Assembly: GCA_023382655.1 (NCBI GenBank)
Contig: JAHDWK010000021.1
Coordinates: 1-64,000, forward strand
From: Anaerolineae bacterium
Lineage (GTDB): Bacteria > Chloroflexota > Anaerolineae > Promineifilales > Promineifilaceae
Direction of reading: 5' to 3'
DNA length: 64,000 nt
The position numbers were made by a program, and so were the translations under genes. Below the pieces are notes generated by a model. The model was not told the DNA's origin and did no database searches. It saw only the letters and a program-made list of their open reading frames with translations. This document shows positions 36,868 through 44,545 of this stretch, in pieces (within the stretch, counting starts at the first letter, position 1; each line of letters begins with the position of its first letter).

Positions 36868-37620
36868 ATGAGCCGTCCCATAAAAATCATCCTCAGTATA
36901 AGTGCGGTTATCATCATGGTATGGTGTAGTTTTGCCACTGTACTCCTGGTTATTGGCTTCGTCTTTCCCAGCCAGGCTGCAAACAATGCTGCCAGTTCCA
37001 CTGCCTTCTCGCTAACAGCGGTAACTGAAGGCATGATGCCAGAAACGAGTGGAGATAGAGCTACCGTCGCACGCATTATTGATGGAGATACCATCGAGGT
37101 TGGCATCAATGGGGTGAGTTATCGCTTACGTTATATTGGCATGGACACACCTGAAAGAGGCCAGCCTTTCTTCGAGGAAGCGACTGAGGCCAACCGGCAA
37201 TTAGTCGAAGGGCAGACGGTCATTTTGGTCAAGGATGTGTCAGAAACAGACAGATATGGCCGTCTGCTGCGCTACATTTATTTACAGGATGGTACCTTTG
37301 TAAATGCCGAGTTGGTTAAGCGAGGATTCGCACAGGTGGCAACATTCCCGCCAGATGTGGCGCATCAAGCCCTGTTCATCACCCTGGAACGACAAGCAAG
37401 AGAAGCTGGCAGAGGATTGTGGGCACAACCTGAACCGCCAAACACCTCAGAATCGTCTCGCTTCCCACAAATCTGCGATCCGGCATATCCAACCGTTTGT
37501 ATCTCACCACCGCCCCCTAACTTAAACTGTGGCGATGTCCCACATCGTAATTTTGAAGCATTGCCCGCCGATCCCCATGGATTTGACAGGGATAATGATG
37601 GAGTGGGCTGTGAAAGCTAA
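36868..37620 (+). CDS. Secreted thermonuclease-like protein with excalibur domain
   Basis: A 250-residue protein with an N-terminal membrane or signal segment (IKIILSISAVIIMVWCSFATVL). The staphylococcal-nuclease domain covers about residues 62-187, with VARIIDGDTIEV, RLRYIGMDTPE and DRYGRLLRYIYL holding the conserved Asp, Arg and Glu residues. A C-terminal excalibur calcium-binding motif (FDRDNDGVGCES, DxDxDGxxCE) ends the protein, with two further Cys pairs before it. It would degrade extracellular DNA or RNA at the cell surface. It is divergent from the WYL regulator. Confidence 0.88.
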   Translation: MSRPIKIILSISAVIIMVWCSFATVLLVIGFVFPSQAANNAASSTAFSLTAVTEGMMPETSGDRATVARIIDGDTIEVGINGVSYRLRYIGMDTPERGQPFFEEATEANRQLVEGQTVILVKDVSETDRYGRLLRYIYLQDGTFVNAELVKRGFAQVATFPPDVAHQALFITLERQAREAGRGLWAQPEPPNTSESSRFPQICDPAYPTVCISPPPPNLNCGDVPHRNFEALPADPHGFDRDNDGVGCES

Positions 37621-37632
37621 TCAATCTTCCTT

Positions 37633-37860
37633 TTATACGGCTAACGGTTGGTAGTTTGCTTTGTAGCCACTGCTGGATTTGACTCCAATGAGAGAGATGC
37701 CATCTGTGGTGGCGGGTATCAGAATGTGCACCTTGACCAACAAATCGGCGGCATGGACGGTAGCCTGGAATAGAGTTGCTGCTCCTTCAGCGGTGGCCTG
37801 GGCTGTGAACGGGGCCATCTGTTCCGGGTGGGAGTGATAGGGGATAGTACGGCCGTCAAC
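37633..37860 (-). pseudogene. DUF2779-like nuclease remnant
   Basis: The minus strand reads DGRTIPYHSHPEQMAPFTAQ, then TLFQATV...DLLVKVHILIP and ISLIGVKSSSGYK, followed by a stop. This matches the N-terminal part of DUF2779-type PD-(D/E)XK nucleases (patterns HPEEM...TLFEA...LLVRADIL...LIEVKSS). The key Glu of the EVKSS motif is Gly here (IGVKSS), and the C-terminal domain is missing, so it is a decayed fragment. It joins the duplicated zinc-ribbon tail with no gap. Confidence 0.5.
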
Positions 37861-37865
37861 CTCGG

Positions 37866-37945
37866 TCACTGTACAGGGCTGATTCCCCGGCAGCGGGGGT
37901 ATTGCGAACAACCCCAAAACTGATTGCCGGCATTCGCTCCACCAT
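37866..37945 (-). pseudogene. Duplicated zinc-ribbon tail of the DUF2726 gene
   Basis: The minus strand encodes ANAGNQFWGCSQYPRCRG and ISPVQ then a stop, the same C-terminus as the intact DUF2726 protein at 7513. The DNA match with 7470-7590 extends into the 3' flank (including the word TACGGCCGTCA). Homology ends near 37942, where brxL sequence begins. Only the second half of the four-Cys ribbon is present. Confidence 0.7.
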
Positions 37946-39761
37946 CCGTGAAAAAGGGCGGCATAAGGTCATTGACAAAATTAGCGTAGATCTGAACGAG
38001 AAAAAAGATGTGTATGAGGCTACCTTTGCTAACCTGGGCATCAAGCAGGTGTTGGTCAGCCCGGACGTGGTGAAGTGGCACCCCAAGCTGCTGGTCAGCG
38101 GCGTCTGGTGCATCGCCGACATTGAATATTTTTATTCCGAAGATAAAGACGTCAGCCCCTGGATTCTGGACACGATCAAACCGATCCAGCTTTCGGCTTT
38201 TGATTTTGAAACGTACCTGGCGGCCCGGCGCGAATTTTCCACCGGCGAGTGGATTGATTTGCTCATCCAGAGTATTGGCTTCAACCCGAAACTGTTCGGC
38301 CATCGCAGCAAGCTGATCCAGTTAATCCGCCTCATCCCTTACTGCGAACGGAACTACAACCTGATTGAATTAGGGCCGAAGGGCACGGGCAAGTCGCACA
38401 TCTACTCCGAATTTTCGCCGCACGGCATCCTGATTTCCGGCGGCGAGGTGACGGTGGCCAAGTTGTTTGTGAACAACGCCAACGGCAAAATCGGTCTGGT
38501 GGGGTTTTGGGATGCGGTCGCCTTTGATGAGTTTGCCGGTAAACAAAAACGGGTAGATAAGGCGTTGGTGGACATCCTGAAGAATTTTATGGCGAATAAG
38601 TCCTTTTCGCGGGGGATTGAAACGTTGGGGGCGGAAACCTCCATGGCCTTTGTGGGCAACCCCCAGCACACGCTGCTTTACATGCTGCATCACAGCGATT
38701 TGTTTGGCGATTTACCGGATAAGTATTACGACTCGGCGTTTTTAGATCGGCTGCATTTTTATATTCCCGGATGGGAGGTGGACATCATTCGCGGCGAGAT
38801 GTTCTCTGATGGCTATGGCTTTGTGGTGGATTATCTGGCAGAGATTTTGCGCAATTTGCGCAACCACGACTATTCCCATTTGTACACTGACCACTTTGAG
38901 CTATTGGAAGATATTTCCACGCGCGACCGCACGGCCGTGCAAAAAACCTTTTCCGGGCTGATGAAGATATTGTTTCCGCATGAAGCTGCCAGCCCGGCGG
39001 AGATGGAAGAGCTGCTGCGTTTTGCCATTGAGGGGCGGAAACGGGTTAAAGACCAGTTGATGCGCATTGACACCACGTACACGGCCGTGCGTTTTGGTTA
39101 CCGCAACCAGCAACAAGGCGGCGCGGTCTCTTTTGTGAAGACGTTGGAGGAGGAACAGTACCCAAAAGTGTATTACCGCGACGGCCGTTTGCCGCCAACA
39201 GAGGCAGCACCGGATGCCACGCCCCCCGCGCTCGAAGTAGTCACCGGGAACCGGGAACCACAGTCAGGCCACCTGGTGATCAAAGAAAATCAGCGAGGCA
39301 TTACCTTCGACACCCTGTTTGGCCCCTACCTGAAAGGGGCGAAGCGCATTGAAATCACCGATCCGTACCTGCGCCAGTTTTACCAGATACGCAACCTGAT
39401 GGAGTTGATCGAAACGATTGTGCGCGTCAAAGAGGAAGGGGAAGAAGTTGCCGTACACGTTATCACGGTACAAGATGAGTTTAATGAGTCGCAGGTTGAG
39501 TATTTCCAACAGATTGAAAAGGCGTGTGTCACCGTCGGCATTCAGTTTTCGATGGTCTTTGATCCCATTGGCAAGATTCACGCCCGGCACATTGTCACCG
39601 ATCACGGCTGGTAGATCACCCTGGACAGGGGGTTGGATATTTTTCAGCGGTACGAGACGAAGGACGCCTTCGATTTTGCCAATCGGTTGCAGCAGCAACG
39701 GCCGTGTAAAAACTTTGAAGTAACCTATTTACGATTGGACGACAAAAGCGGCACTGATTGA
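37902..39761 (+). pseudogene. brxL: brxL-like gene, truncated and with an in-frame stop
   Basis: This encodes a Lon-like AAA+ protein of the BrxL family from BREX phage defence. Visible: LIELGPKGTGKSHIYSEFSP (Walker A), GILISGGEVTVAKLFVNN, GLVGFWDAVAFDEFAGKQKR (Walker B) and DRLHFYIPGWEVDIIRGE. About 90 N-terminal residues are missing; homology starts at IREKGRHKVIDK, just after the duplicated zinc-ribbon scar, and the only available start is a TTG at 37902. A TAG at 39612-39614 interrupts the C-terminal domain (HIVTDHGW*ITLDRGLD); without it the frame runs to TGA at 39759-39761. The C-terminal domain resembles a MIT_C/phospholipase-D-like fold. No other BREX gene is in the window. It may still make a 570-residue product. 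Confidence 0.85.
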
Positions 39762-39766
39762 CCCTC

Positions 39767-40060
39767 TCAGTAAGGCAAATCCCGTCCATCAGGATGCTCT
39801 TCAACAACTTGTTGATGCGCCCTGTGGATAGCTTCAATTGATAGTGGATTTACTCTGACGATGATCCAGTTTTCGGGTAAGGCTTCACGCTGAATGGAAT
39901 GGCCCTCATTTGTAAGAAGAAATGACCGCCCCCACAAAGATGCAGGTTGGGGAAACGGCCGTACCGTCGTCATAGTGGTATTCATTTGTTGCGCCCATAG
40001 CCGGGACTGGCGGAATCCCGGACACATACCCTCTGCACGTTTGATTATTGTACGTCCCAT
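39767..40060 (-). CDS. Hypothetical protein
   Basis: An ORF of about 97 residues starting MGRTIIKRAEGMCPGF, with a longer in-frame start at 40111. Composition is protein-like (SLWGRSFLLTNEGHSIQ, ALPENWIIVRVNPLSIEAIH). No family recognised, no membrane segment. It is convergent with the brxL pseudogene, and its stop lies 5 bases from that gene's final stop. It might be a remnant of a longer gene. Confidence 0.4.
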   Translation of the reverse strand: MGRTIIKRAEGMCPGFRQSRLWAQQMNTTMTTVRPFPQPASLWGRSFLLTNEGHSIQREALPENWIIVRVNPLSIEAIHRAHQQVVEEHPDGRDLPY

Positions 40061-40225
40061 GTCAAGAATTGTGACACGTTCTGTCGTTAGAATGTGTACG
40101 ACGAGGCACATGATGAGGAGCGGAGCATACGACCGTTTTCCCCTACCCCACTTTCTTCGTATAATAGCAACCAGCTTGTGGATACAGCTTGAAGGCAGGC
40201 TGTGTAGTTTGAAAAGGAATGACCT

Positions 40226-40633
40226 ATGACGGCCGTGGCCACCTATTCAGGTATTGTCAAAAAAGGCAAGATTCGATCCCTGGCAGCAACGGAACTGCCA
40301 GAGGGCAGCCAGGTAATTGTTTTGCCGGTCGCTCAATGGGATGAATCGGCTCTTGTTGATCCCCTCATCGCCCGGCGTAAAGCAAATGGCTGGCTGGTTT
40401 CTTATGTGGGCAGTGTTATTGCCCAACAACCCCAATTGATGCAGGAAAACGGCCGTTTGCGATGGCGCTTCGCCGCATTTTTAGCCACGATGGGTCACCC
40501 ACTTCGCGGCCCGGTGGGTTTCGTAGATGTGGATGCATACAGTGGCGAAGTGTTAACGAAAGAAAACGATGCCGAAGAACTAATCGTCAATGCTACAGAT
40601 ATCGCCACTTCCCTACCAACTGCAATTAGCTGA
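40226..40633 (+). CDS. Hypothetical protein with AF2212-like N-terminus
   Basis: A 135-residue protein. The N-terminus (TYSGIVKKGKIRSLAATELPEGSQVIVLP) resembles the small beta domain of AF2212/DUF104-type antitoxins. The C-terminal half includes GPVGFVDVDAYSGEVL, a PepSY-like pattern. No partner toxin is adjacent. It begins with ATGACGGCCGTG, so its second to fourth codons coincide with an ACGGCCGT word. Function unknown. Confidence 0.6.
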   Translation: MTAVATYSGIVKKGKIRSLAATELPEGSQVIVLPVAQWDESALVDPLIARRKANGWLVSYVGSVIAQQPQLMQENGRLRWRFAAFLATMGHPLRGPVGFVDVDAYSGEVLTKENDAEELIVNATDIATSLPTAIS

Positions 40634-40675
40634 GTGATTTGAGTTGACAGTCTGGGCCTGACTAGAGAAGGGATA

Positions 40676-41203
40676 TTGAGAATTAAGGTTAGCATTTCCA
40701 ACTCAGCATTAATCGCTGAATTGACAGCGCGAGGACTGAATTACGTGGCAGGCGATGCCGATGGGACCATCTTGACAGAGCCAATGCCTGCGGATGTTCT
40801 CATTGCGGGGCTGGCACAATCTGATGATGCCCGTTTGCATATGGCCTTAATTGCGATATTACTATACCAACCGGAGATAGCAACGGCCGTACCAGAGGCA
40901 TCCGCGCTTCTGAGCCAGAGTGATCAAACACGCTTGAGATTGTTTTACACAGCGACCGTGTTATTGCAACGCATTCATGTTGAGGAATTGCGTCATTACC
41001 TTACTAATTGGGAGCCGTTACCCGATTATTTTTCTGCTTCGCTCAATCTCGACCTCACCGCACCACTCCAAAAACAATTGCAGCAATTGGGGTGCCGTCA
41101 TCAGGAATTGAGCGGTATAACAGCCAATTGGTCTGGTTCTTACCAATATGCCGCCAATCGATTACTCACCCGGTTGGCCAGGGAAATGGCATGGGCAGTT
41201 TAG
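40676..41203 (+). CDS. Unknown protein, first gene of a nucleotidyltransferase operon
   Basis: A 175-residue, mostly helical protein with a TTG start (MRIKVSISNSALIAELTARG). The segment DARLHMALIAILLYQPEIATAV and the C-terminal end SYQYAANRLLTRLAREM look like helical bundles. It overlaps the nucleotidyltransferase gene by 13 bases. The family is unknown; its consistent neighbour suggests a partner of the enzyme, perhaps a regulator or antitoxin, but that is inference. Confidence 0.65.
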   Translation: MRIKVSISNSALIAELTARGLNYVAGDADGTILTEPMPADVLIAGLAQSDDARLHMALIAILLYQPEIATAVPEASALLSQSDQTRLRLFYTATVLLQRIHVEELRHYLTNWEPLPDYFSASLNLDLTAPLQKQLQQLGCRHQELSGITANWSGSYQYAANRLLTRLAREMAWAV

Positions 41204-41718
41204 CCACCTCTGAAATTGAAGCATTCTTGCACAAGTTGGGTGAGCGCTATCCCCACCCCGTAACTTTGTGTCTCTTGGGAGGCAGCGCCCTCTGTTTCTT
41301 GGGAAATCCACGCCGTACACTCGATATTGATTACACAGTGTCTCCATTGGCAGATAATGAGGCGCTAACAGATGCTATTGAGGTGTTGGCAAAAGAAATG
41401 CGCCTGGAGGTCGAGTCTGTTCCTATTGAAGAATTTGTGCCCCTACCGGTTGGGAGTGAACAACGTCATCGTTGGCTTGGGCAGTTTGGCGATGTCACTG
41501 TCTATCTTTATGATCCATACACGATTGCCTTAAGTAAGTTATGCCGTGGCTTTGAATCGGATTTACAGGATGTTCTATTTTTGCTGAGAGAGAGGATTAT
41601 CAATCTGGATATTCTGACCAGTTTTGTGGAAGTTGCTGCGACGCAAGCGTGGGATTTTTACATTGATCCGGCAGATTTGGGCCGGTATTTTGAAGAAGTG
41701 AAGCGCCAATTCTTATGA
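41191..41718 (+). CDS. DUF6036-like nucleotidyltransferase
   Basis: About 175 residues with an N-terminal nucleotidyltransferase fold: VTLCLLGGSALCFLGNPRRTLDIDYTV gives the Gly-Gly-Ser and D-x-D signature of DUF6036-type polymerase-beta superfamily proteins. Later PIEEFVPLPV and VYLYDPYTIALSKL complete the core. Proteins of this superfamily serve as toxins or antitoxins by adding nucleotides to tRNA or proteins. The ATG at 41191 overlaps the upstream gene, and its stop overlaps the downstream HTH gene by four bases. Confidence 0.78.
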   Translation: MGSLATSEIEAFLHKLGERYPHPVTLCLLGGSALCFLGNPRRTLDIDYTVSPLADNEALTDAIEVLAKEMRLEVESVPIEEFVPLPVGSEQRHRWLGQFGDVTVYLYDPYTIALSKLCRGFESDLQDVLFLLRERIINLDILTSFVEVAATQAWDFYIDPADLGRYFEEVKRQFL

Positions 41719-41936
41719 TGACTGACCCTAACGACAAAACCCGCCTGATTTCCCTCCCCAAAGCTGCTGAGTTGTATGGGTTTAATTCCCGTTATCTAGG
41801 GAATCTCGCTCGAAAAGGTCGCTTGAAGGCACAAAAAGTGGGAGACCTGTGGATTACGACGCCACAAGATGTTGAAGATTATATTGCGAGTCGCCAAAAG
41901 CGTGGGGTGTACCGAGACGATATTCAGTCAGGTTGA
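41715..41936 (+). CDS. Small helix-turn-helix DNA-binding protein
   Basis: A 73-residue protein resembling MerR-like/excisionase HTH domains (LISLPKAAELYGFNSRYLGNLARKGRLKAQKVGDLWITTPQDVEDYI). The ATG overlaps the upstream stop (ATGA). It could regulate the three-gene operon or act as a recombination directionality factor. The operon may be a toxin-antitoxin-like unit or a mobile element edge. Its stop TGA falls inside the -35 hexamer of the downstream promoter. Confidence 0.78.
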   Translation: MMTDPNDKTRLISLPKAAELYGFNSRYLGNLARKGRLKAQKVGDLWITTPQDVEDYIASRQKRGVYRDDIQSG

Positions 41937-41962
41937 CAAATAGTACACTGAGATACTATAAT
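41933..41962 (+). promoter_or_regulatory. Consensus sigma-70 promoter
   Basis: TTGACA at 41933-41938 and TATAAT at 41957-41962 with an 18-base spacer, both perfect matches to the consensus hexamers. It would start transcription near 41969 and drive the putative small RNA that ends at the terminator at 42129-42158. Confidence 0.75.
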
Positions 41963-41968
41963 TTTGCA

Positions 41969-42158
41969 AACCAAATAGCTCTAACGCAACGACGACGCAG
42001 TGCTAGCAACACCGCGCCGCCGTCTAACCCAAGACCTGCGAGAACAGGCCGAGGGCTGCGCAAAGTGTAGCGAAAACACCGCCGCTTTTCAAAATCACCA
42101 GTTTTCTCTGCATACCTGGCAGTCAACGGCCGTTCCTGAAATCGGGAACGGCTTTTTT
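41969..42158 (+). ncRNA. Putative small RNA, about 190 nt
   Basis: A segment bounded by a consensus promoter and a strong intrinsic terminator, with no persuasive ORF (the open frame here has no ribosome binding site). It does not match tmRNA, RNase P, SRP or a riboswitch class that I know. It stands at the left edge of the plasmid-like block, where a countertranscribed or regulatory RNA would be plausible. A very short peptide cannot be excluded. Confidence 0.45.
42129..42158 (+). terminator. Intrinsic terminator
   Basis: Stem GCCGTTCC / GGAACGGC with a loop of about 8 nt, followed by TTTTTT. The left arm contains an ACGGCCGT word. Ends the putative small RNA. Confidence 0.85.
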
Positions 42159-42203
42159 ATTGCTCCCCAGCAATACCTCTACCTTTACCAAAGGCAAGGG
42201 GCA

Positions 42204-42252
42204 AACGGCCGTTTCCGGTGCATCTCGATGCAGGCGGGAACGGCCGTTTTTT
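42204..42252 (+). terminator. Second long hairpin with T-run
   Basis: A large hairpin with AACGGCCGTTTCC on the left, GGGAACGGCCGTT on the right, and a perfect inner stem TGCATC/GATGCA, followed by TTTTTT at 42247-42252. Both outer arms contain complete ACGGCCGT words. It is a second, back-up terminator or a structured leader for the downstream operon. Confidence 0.7.
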
Positions 42253-42391
42253 GTTTTCCGGGAAGGCCGGTGGTGGAGGACCCCCACCGGTGGGAGAAGA
42301 AGCTGCCGGGTGGGCTATCTGGTTGAAGCCCTGGCCGGGGCAACCCGGTCAGGCATCTTTATCCACCCATACCCAATTGGAGGCAGTACCT

Positions 42392-42727
42392 ATGACAATG
42401 CAATTTATCCGTTCCACCCATGAAAACGGCCGTTTCCGCCACTTCCCGCCAGAGGCCAACCGCTTCTGGCGGCGGTATGGTTCCGTGGTCGGTGGCCTGT
42501 TGCGGCTGGAATCCCCCCTCTCCTTTGCCGACCTGATGACCCACTGCCGTGAATATGCCCTGGAACAGGCCGAACCCGTCCCCATCCCGGAACTGCACGA
42601 GAGCTATGTGGCCTGGGTGCTCATTCACCTCATCGAATACGGCATGGTCACGGCCGTGCCCCAACAATATCCCCCCACCCCACCAGAGCGGCCAACGGTG
42701 GTCTACCACATTAATCGTGCCGAATAG
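42392..42727 (+). CDS. Hypothetical protein, first gene of the plasmid-like operon
   Basis: A 111-residue soluble protein (MTMQFIRSTHENGRFRHFP). The start at 42392 is supported by TTGGAGG 12 bases upstream. It is helical in the middle (SFADLMTHCREYALEQAE), with the C-terminal end VVYHINRAE. Twelve bases separate it from the DUF2637 gene. No family recognised. The GC-rich composition matches the following genes up to 48.5 kb. Confidence 0.65.
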   Translation: MTMQFIRSTHENGRFRHFPPEANRFWRRYGSVVGGLLRLESPLSFADLMTHCREYALEQAEPVPIPELHESYVAWVLIHLIEYGMVTAVPQQYPPTPPERPTVVYHINRAE

Positions 42728-42739
42728 GAGCCAGTTATT

Positions 42740-43585
42740 ATGACCCGCGCCAACCAGATCATCTCCCTGCTCACCGGCTCCCTGGTCGCTTTCCTGGCCC
42801 TGGCCGCCTTTGTCCTCTCCTTTGACGCCCTGCGCCACTTGGCGGCGGCCAACGGCGTCGCCCCCGGCATGGCCTGGCTCTACCCGGCCATCATTGATGG
42901 GGCCATCATCATCTTTTCCCTCAGCGTCTTGCAGGCCAGCCTCAACCGGGAGCGCACCCGCTATCCCTGGGCACTGGTGGGACTGTTTACCGCCCTGTCC
43001 ATTGGCCTGAACGTGCTGCACGCGCCGTCCAACCCGCTGCCCCGCCTGCTGGCGGCCATCCCGCCTATCGCCCTCTTCCTCTCCTTTGAACTGCTGATGA
43101 ACCAGGTCAAGAGCCTGGTGCGCCGGTTGGGTATCGTCCAGCGCTTGCAGGAATTGGAAACGGCCGTGCGGCAAAAACGGGCCGAACTGGAAACCCTCAT
43201 CACCAACAATCAAGCCCAGTTGGACACGCTGATGCAGGAGCGGCAAACGGCCGTACAGCAACTGGATGCCCAACTGCCCACTCTGACGGCCAAAAAAGAG
43301 GAACTATTGGCGGAACTGAAACAACTACGCCAGCACAAACGCGATCTGCAACTGTCCAATACTGACAGTATTGCCCATGCCAGGGCGCAGCGTGAGGTAC
43401 ATAAACAAGCGGCAGTGGACGCCATGTTGACCTACCTGGCCGACAATCCCGGCGCTTCGCTGGCCGACATCGCCGCCGCTATTGGCCGCTCCCGTTCCAC
43501 CGCCGGTAACTACGTCAACGAACTGCTGGCCAACGGCCGTCTGCACAAAAACGGACATGGCTGGGAGATTTTGGACAACGTTTAG
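42740..43585 (+). CDS. DUF2637 membrane protein with winged-helix C-terminus
   Basis: A 281-residue protein. Residues 1-115 hold four membrane helices of the DUF2637 type (LLTGSLVAFLALAAFVLSFDALRHLA, WLYPAIIDGAIIIFSLSVL and two more). Residues about 125-215 are a coiled coil (LQELETAVRQKRAELETL...). The C-terminus (about 228-281) is a winged-helix-like domain (AAVDAMLTYLADNPGASLADIAAAIGRSRSTAGNYVNELLANGRLHKNG). DUF2637 proteins are common on actinobacterial plasmids and ICEs, where relatives (SpdB-type) assist plasmid spread. This supports a mobile-element origin for the block. Confidence 0.8.
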   Translation: MTRANQIISLLTGSLVAFLALAAFVLSFDALRHLAAANGVAPGMAWLYPAIIDGAIIIFSLSVLQASLNRERTRYPWALVGLFTALSIGLNVLHAPSNPLPRLLAAIPPIALFLSFELLMNQVKSLVRRLGIVQRLQELETAVRQKRAELETLITNNQAQLDTLMQERQTAVQQLDAQLPTLTAKKEELLAELKQLRQHKRDLQLSNTDSIAHARAQREVHKQAAVDAMLTYLADNPGASLADIAAAIGRSRSTAGNYVNELLANGRLHKNGHGWEILDNV

Positions 43586-43684
43586 TCAGCCTACATCCAG
43601 ATGTCATAGGAGATTGGAGATTGGAGATTCAAGACGCCTCCACCGCTGGTCTCCATTCCGCCAATCCCAAAAGGAGCAATACAG

Positions 43685-43972
43685 ATGCCCAATCCTATTC
43701 GTGTCACCTTTGTCAACGGCTACTCTGGCCAGACCCTCTGCACGGCCGTGTTACCCGCCCTACCCCACCACGGCGATCATCTGGCCCTGGACACCCTGGC
43801 CTATCAAGTCACCGGCTGTGACTGGCAGCTTTACCCCGACGGCCGTGTCCACATCCAGGTCATCCTCATCCCCGGACTGAACGCCGAGGGTGAACGTCCG
43901 TTCAGTTACCCCGAAGAAAAGCAGTTGGCCGCCCAGTGGCCGGCGCCACCCGATACCCCGGTCCAGGAGTAA
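43685..43972 (+). CDS. Hypothetical protein
   Basis: A 95-residue soluble protein (MPNPIRVTFVNGYSGQTLC) preceded by AAGGAG. It is strand-rich in the first 65 residues (DWQLYPDGRVHIQVILIPGL) with a proline-rich end. Two ACGGCCGT words lie within the gene. Part of the 42.4-48.5 kb operon. No family recognised. Confidence 0.65.
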   Translation: MPNPIRVTFVNGYSGQTLCTAVLPALPHHGDHLALDTLAYQVTGCDWQLYPDGRVHIQVILIPGLNAEGERPFSYPEEKQLAAQWPAPPDTPVQE

Positions 43973-44073
43973 TAACCAGCTAATGTGTCCTCTGTCGCTC
44001 CTCCCTTGTTGTGCTATGCGCAATGATTTTAAGCTGCCCCAGACCTGTCGCCTACGCCGCAAAGGAAAATAAA

Positions 44074-44541
44074 ATGCGCCAGTTCCTCATCGTCCTTTTC
44101 CTGCTCGCCCTGTTCCTGGGCAGTTGTGCGGTTATCACCCGCACCCTGCAACCCACCATAGACGCCTCTGCCCAGACCTGGGTGGCCGCCGAAACCCGCA
44201 CCGATCCCATTGACGACCTGATCCGCTTCCGTGAGGCCGAACGCCGCGGCCGCAGCGCCAGCCTGCTTTTGCCCTTCTTGCTTCTGTCTACTATCGCGCT
44301 GCTGGCTGTGGTGTTGCTTACCCCCCTACCCCACCTGCTCAAAGCGCTGCGTCGGCGGCCCCGCAAACGCCGCCACACGCACCCCGCGCCTGGTTTACCA
44401 CCTCCCCCATCGCCACCGCTGACTTCGGGGTGGATCGAATCCCCATCGGGACGGCCGTCTGTGCCCACTCTGCCGTCACTACTTCCCGAACAGCCCCCCC
44501 TTCCCCCATCCCGGTCAACCGGATGGTTGGAAAACGAGTAA
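44074..44541 (+). CDS. Putative lipoprotein with C-terminal membrane segment
   Basis: A 155-residue protein with a lipoprotein signal (FLIVLFLLALFLGSCAVI, Cys in LGSC). A short extracellular region follows, then a second hydrophobic helix (ASLLLPFLLLSTIALLAVVLLTPL) and a basic, proline-rich cytoplasmic tail (KALRRRPRKRRHTHPAP...). It shares this layout, lipobox plus later membrane helix, with the FtsK-type ATPase encoded 4 bases downstream, so the two could interact in the envelope. The start at 44074 is preceded by AAGGAAAAT. Confidence 0.65.
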   Translation: MRQFLIVLFLLALFLGSCAVITRTLQPTIDASAQTWVAAETRTDPIDDLIRFREAERRGRSASLLLPFLLLSTIALLAVVLLTPLPHLLKALRRRPRKRRHTHPAPGLPPPPSPPLTSGWIESPSGRPSVPTLPSLLPEQPPLPPSRSTGWLENE

Positions 44542-44545
44542 TACT

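Noticed and set aside
37902..39761. A complete BREX defence system
   Set aside because: Only a truncated brxL with a stop is present; no brxA, brxB, brxC, pglX or pglZ in the window.
42359..43273. 304-codon minus-strand ORF opposite the DUF2637 gene
   Set aside because: Gly/Gln-rich antisense frame; the plus strand carries membrane helices, coiled coil and winged helix with good ribosome binding sites.
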